This document shows, piece after piece, positions 62,805-64,000 of a DNA stretch of 64,000 nucleotides. The notes below the pieces were generated by a model, which saw nothing but the letters and a program-made list of their open reading frames with translations, ran no database searches and was not told the origin of the DNA. The first letter of the stretch is position 1; each line of letters begins with the position of its first letter. Location: positions 4,353,001 to 4,417,000 of the forward strand of contig NZ_JAUOEO010000001.1 in NCBI RefSeq assembly GCF_030540825.1, written 5' to 3'. Origin of the DNA: Flavivirga spongiicola (GTDB lineage: Bacteria; Bacteroidota; Bacteroidia; Flavobacteriales; Flavobacteriaceae). Made by a program: the position numbers and the translations under genes.

Positions 62805-64000
62805 TTACTTTAAAATGAAAGCTTGGTTTTTAACTAATTGAATCATACTATTGATATCATCTTTCAGGATTCTATCATCTTCTAATTTTGGAACTTTTTC
62901 TCTGATAATTCTGAAGTTTTCTTCCAGAATATCTGAAAAAGTGTTAGGTCTTCTAAATTCTAAAGCTTGCGCAGCATACATAAGCTCTATCGCTAATATT
63001 TTATCGACATTTCCTAATATCTGATTGAATTTACGACCTGAAATGCTTCCCATAGACACATGGTCTTCCTGCCCTAAAGATGTTGGAATACTATCTGCCG
63101 ATGGCGGAAAACATAATGATTTATTTTCTGTAACCAAAGCGGCTGTTGTGTATTGCGGAATCATAAAACCAGAATTTAACCCACCACCGCTAGTTAATAA
63201 TCGTGGCAACCCAAATTTCCCTTCTAATAATAGATAGCAACGTCTGTCTGAAATGTTTCCTAATTCTGATGCTGCAATAGAGGCATAATCTAATGCCATG
63301 GCTAAAGGTTGCCCGTGAAAGTTTCCTCCGGAAATAGCTTCTGTATCGCTTAAGACAATAGGGTTATCTGTAACAGAATTCATTTCTATTTCTGCTAATT
63401 CTTTTAAATGATAATAGGCATTTCTAGAAGCTCCATGAACTTGAGGAATACAACGCATTGAGTAAGGATCTTGAACACGTTCACAATCTTCATGAGAGTT
63501 TAAATTTTGTGACTTATGAAGTAACATAGACATTCTTTCAGCAACTTTTATAGTGCCTTTAAAAGGGCGTATTCTATGTAATTCCTCTCTAAACGGAGAA
63601 GAGCTCCCTTGATAGCCTTCTATACTCATAGCACCAGAAACATCCGCTAAATCTAATAAATAGGCCATTTTATTTAAGCCAATAATAGCATGTGCCAAAA
63701 TAAATTGCGTACCATTTATTAAACCCAGGCCTTCTTTAGCCTGCAATGTTAAAGGTGTTAATTGATGTTTTTCTAATCCAATTTTTGCTTGCTCAATTTT
63801 ATTATCAATCCAAAATTCTCCTTCTCCTATTAAAGGTAAAAATAAATGTGATAATGGTGCCAAGTCTCCTGATGCTCCAACAGAACCTTGCTCAGGGACT
63901 ACGGGCAATAAATTATTGTCAATGAAATATAAAATTCTTTCAATTAATTCTAATCGGACTCCCGAATACCCTTGACATAAAGCATGAACCTTACAAATCA
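62805..64000 (-). CDS. hutH: Histidine ammonia-lyase (5' end outside window)
   Basis: The frame remains open to the right edge; about 398 codons are visible. The self-forming MIO cofactor motif is GSVGASGDLAPLSH (Ala-Ser-Gly), preceded by LCQGYSGVRLELIERI. Later motifs are NGTQFI, QDPYSMRCIPQVHGA, NPI and QEDHVSM. The enzyme deaminates histidine to urocanate. An internal TTG at 63908 is not the true start because the conserved sequence upstream continues in frame. First gene of the hut operon within the window. Confidence 0.97.
   Translation of the reverse strand, partial: ICKVHALCQGYSGVRLELIERILYFIDNNLLPVVPEQGSVGASGDLAPLSHLFLPLIGEGEFWIDNKIEQAKIGLEKHQLTPLTLQAKEGLGLINGTQFILAHAIIGLNKMAYLLDLADVSGAMSIEGYQGSSSPFREELHRIRPFKGTIKVAERMSMLLHKSQNLNSHEDCERVQDPYSMRCIPQVHGASRNAYYHLKELAEIEMNSVTDNPIVLSDTEAISGGNFHGQPLAMALDYASIAASELGNISDRRCYLLLEGKFGLPRLLTSGGGLNSGFMIPQYTTAALVTENKSLCFPPSADSIPTSLGQEDHVSMGSISGRKFNQILGNVDKILAIELMYAAQALEFRRPNTFSDILEENFRIIREKVPKLEDDRILKDDINSMIQLVKNQAFILK

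Noticed and set aside
63908..64000. hutH starting at the internal TTG (63908)
   Set aside because: The 30 codons upstream continue the conserved HAL sequence (LCQGYSGVRLELIERI) to the window edge, so the true start is outside.

Overview
The window comes from an AT-rich member of the Bacteroidota, almost certainly a marine Flavobacteriaceae. It encodes type IX secretion parts (PorP/SprF family, PorQ), a gliding-type C-terminal sorting domain, OmpA/PD40 fusions, a two-component-type E1 fused into one chain, plant-type glutaminyl cyclase and many short-signal lipoproteins. Several promoters match the Bacteroidota TTG-(19-20)-TAnnTTTG pattern. I do not assign a genus or species.

Layout. 1-7.5 kb: the 3' end of a giant repeat adhesin with a type B sorting domain, its PorP/SprF-like partner and two tandem OmpA/PD40 paralogues. 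7.7-10.1 kb: a CAP-domain lipoprotein, pdxH and a tandem pair of small paralogues duplicated together with their upstream DNA. 10.1-13.4 kb: a leftward pyrR-pyrB-small gene-DUF3291-rnz operon. 13.5-21.5 kb: rpsA, a LysM protein, a DUF547 protein, cmk, porQ and lon. 21.8-24.0 kb: a lipoprotein gene followed by a complete IS3-family element (25-bp terminal repeats, AAC target duplication, -1 frameshift site). 24-32.7 kb: rhomboid protease, lipid A-type acyltransferase, an ATG-less 61-codon ORF behind glmM, glmM, an ACP phosphodiesterase homologue, gamma-glutamyltransferase and several envelope proteins. 32.8-44.1 kb: uvrA, a LOG-family protein, an M1-peptidase-like pseudoenzyme fused to a putative barrel, the fused E1, and a methyltransferase pair. 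44.2-51 kb: a beta-helix/TonB-C fusion, a TlpA-like lipoprotein, pheT and a PAP2 phosphatase. 51-53 kb holds two structured intergenic elements. 53-59.3 kb: YbiT-like ABC-F protein, lipoproteins, an SDR enzyme, the SRP RNA and glutaminyl cyclase. 59.5-64 kb: the histidine-utilisation operon hutH-hutU-hutI, with hutH running off the end.

Most of the window is ordinary chromosome. The parts that deserve a second look are: the near-identical 258-bp repeat array and its secretion-linked neighbours; the dead-looking M1 active site with exact family spacing (36.5-39.4 kb); the nested palindromic element at 52.36-52.52 kb, whose arm mismatches all become G-U pairs on the minus strand; the 61-codon ORF abutting the glmM stop; and the beta-helix/TonB-C fusion with a tandem operator-like repeat upstream. 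I found no CRISPR array, no tRNA and no obvious defence system.
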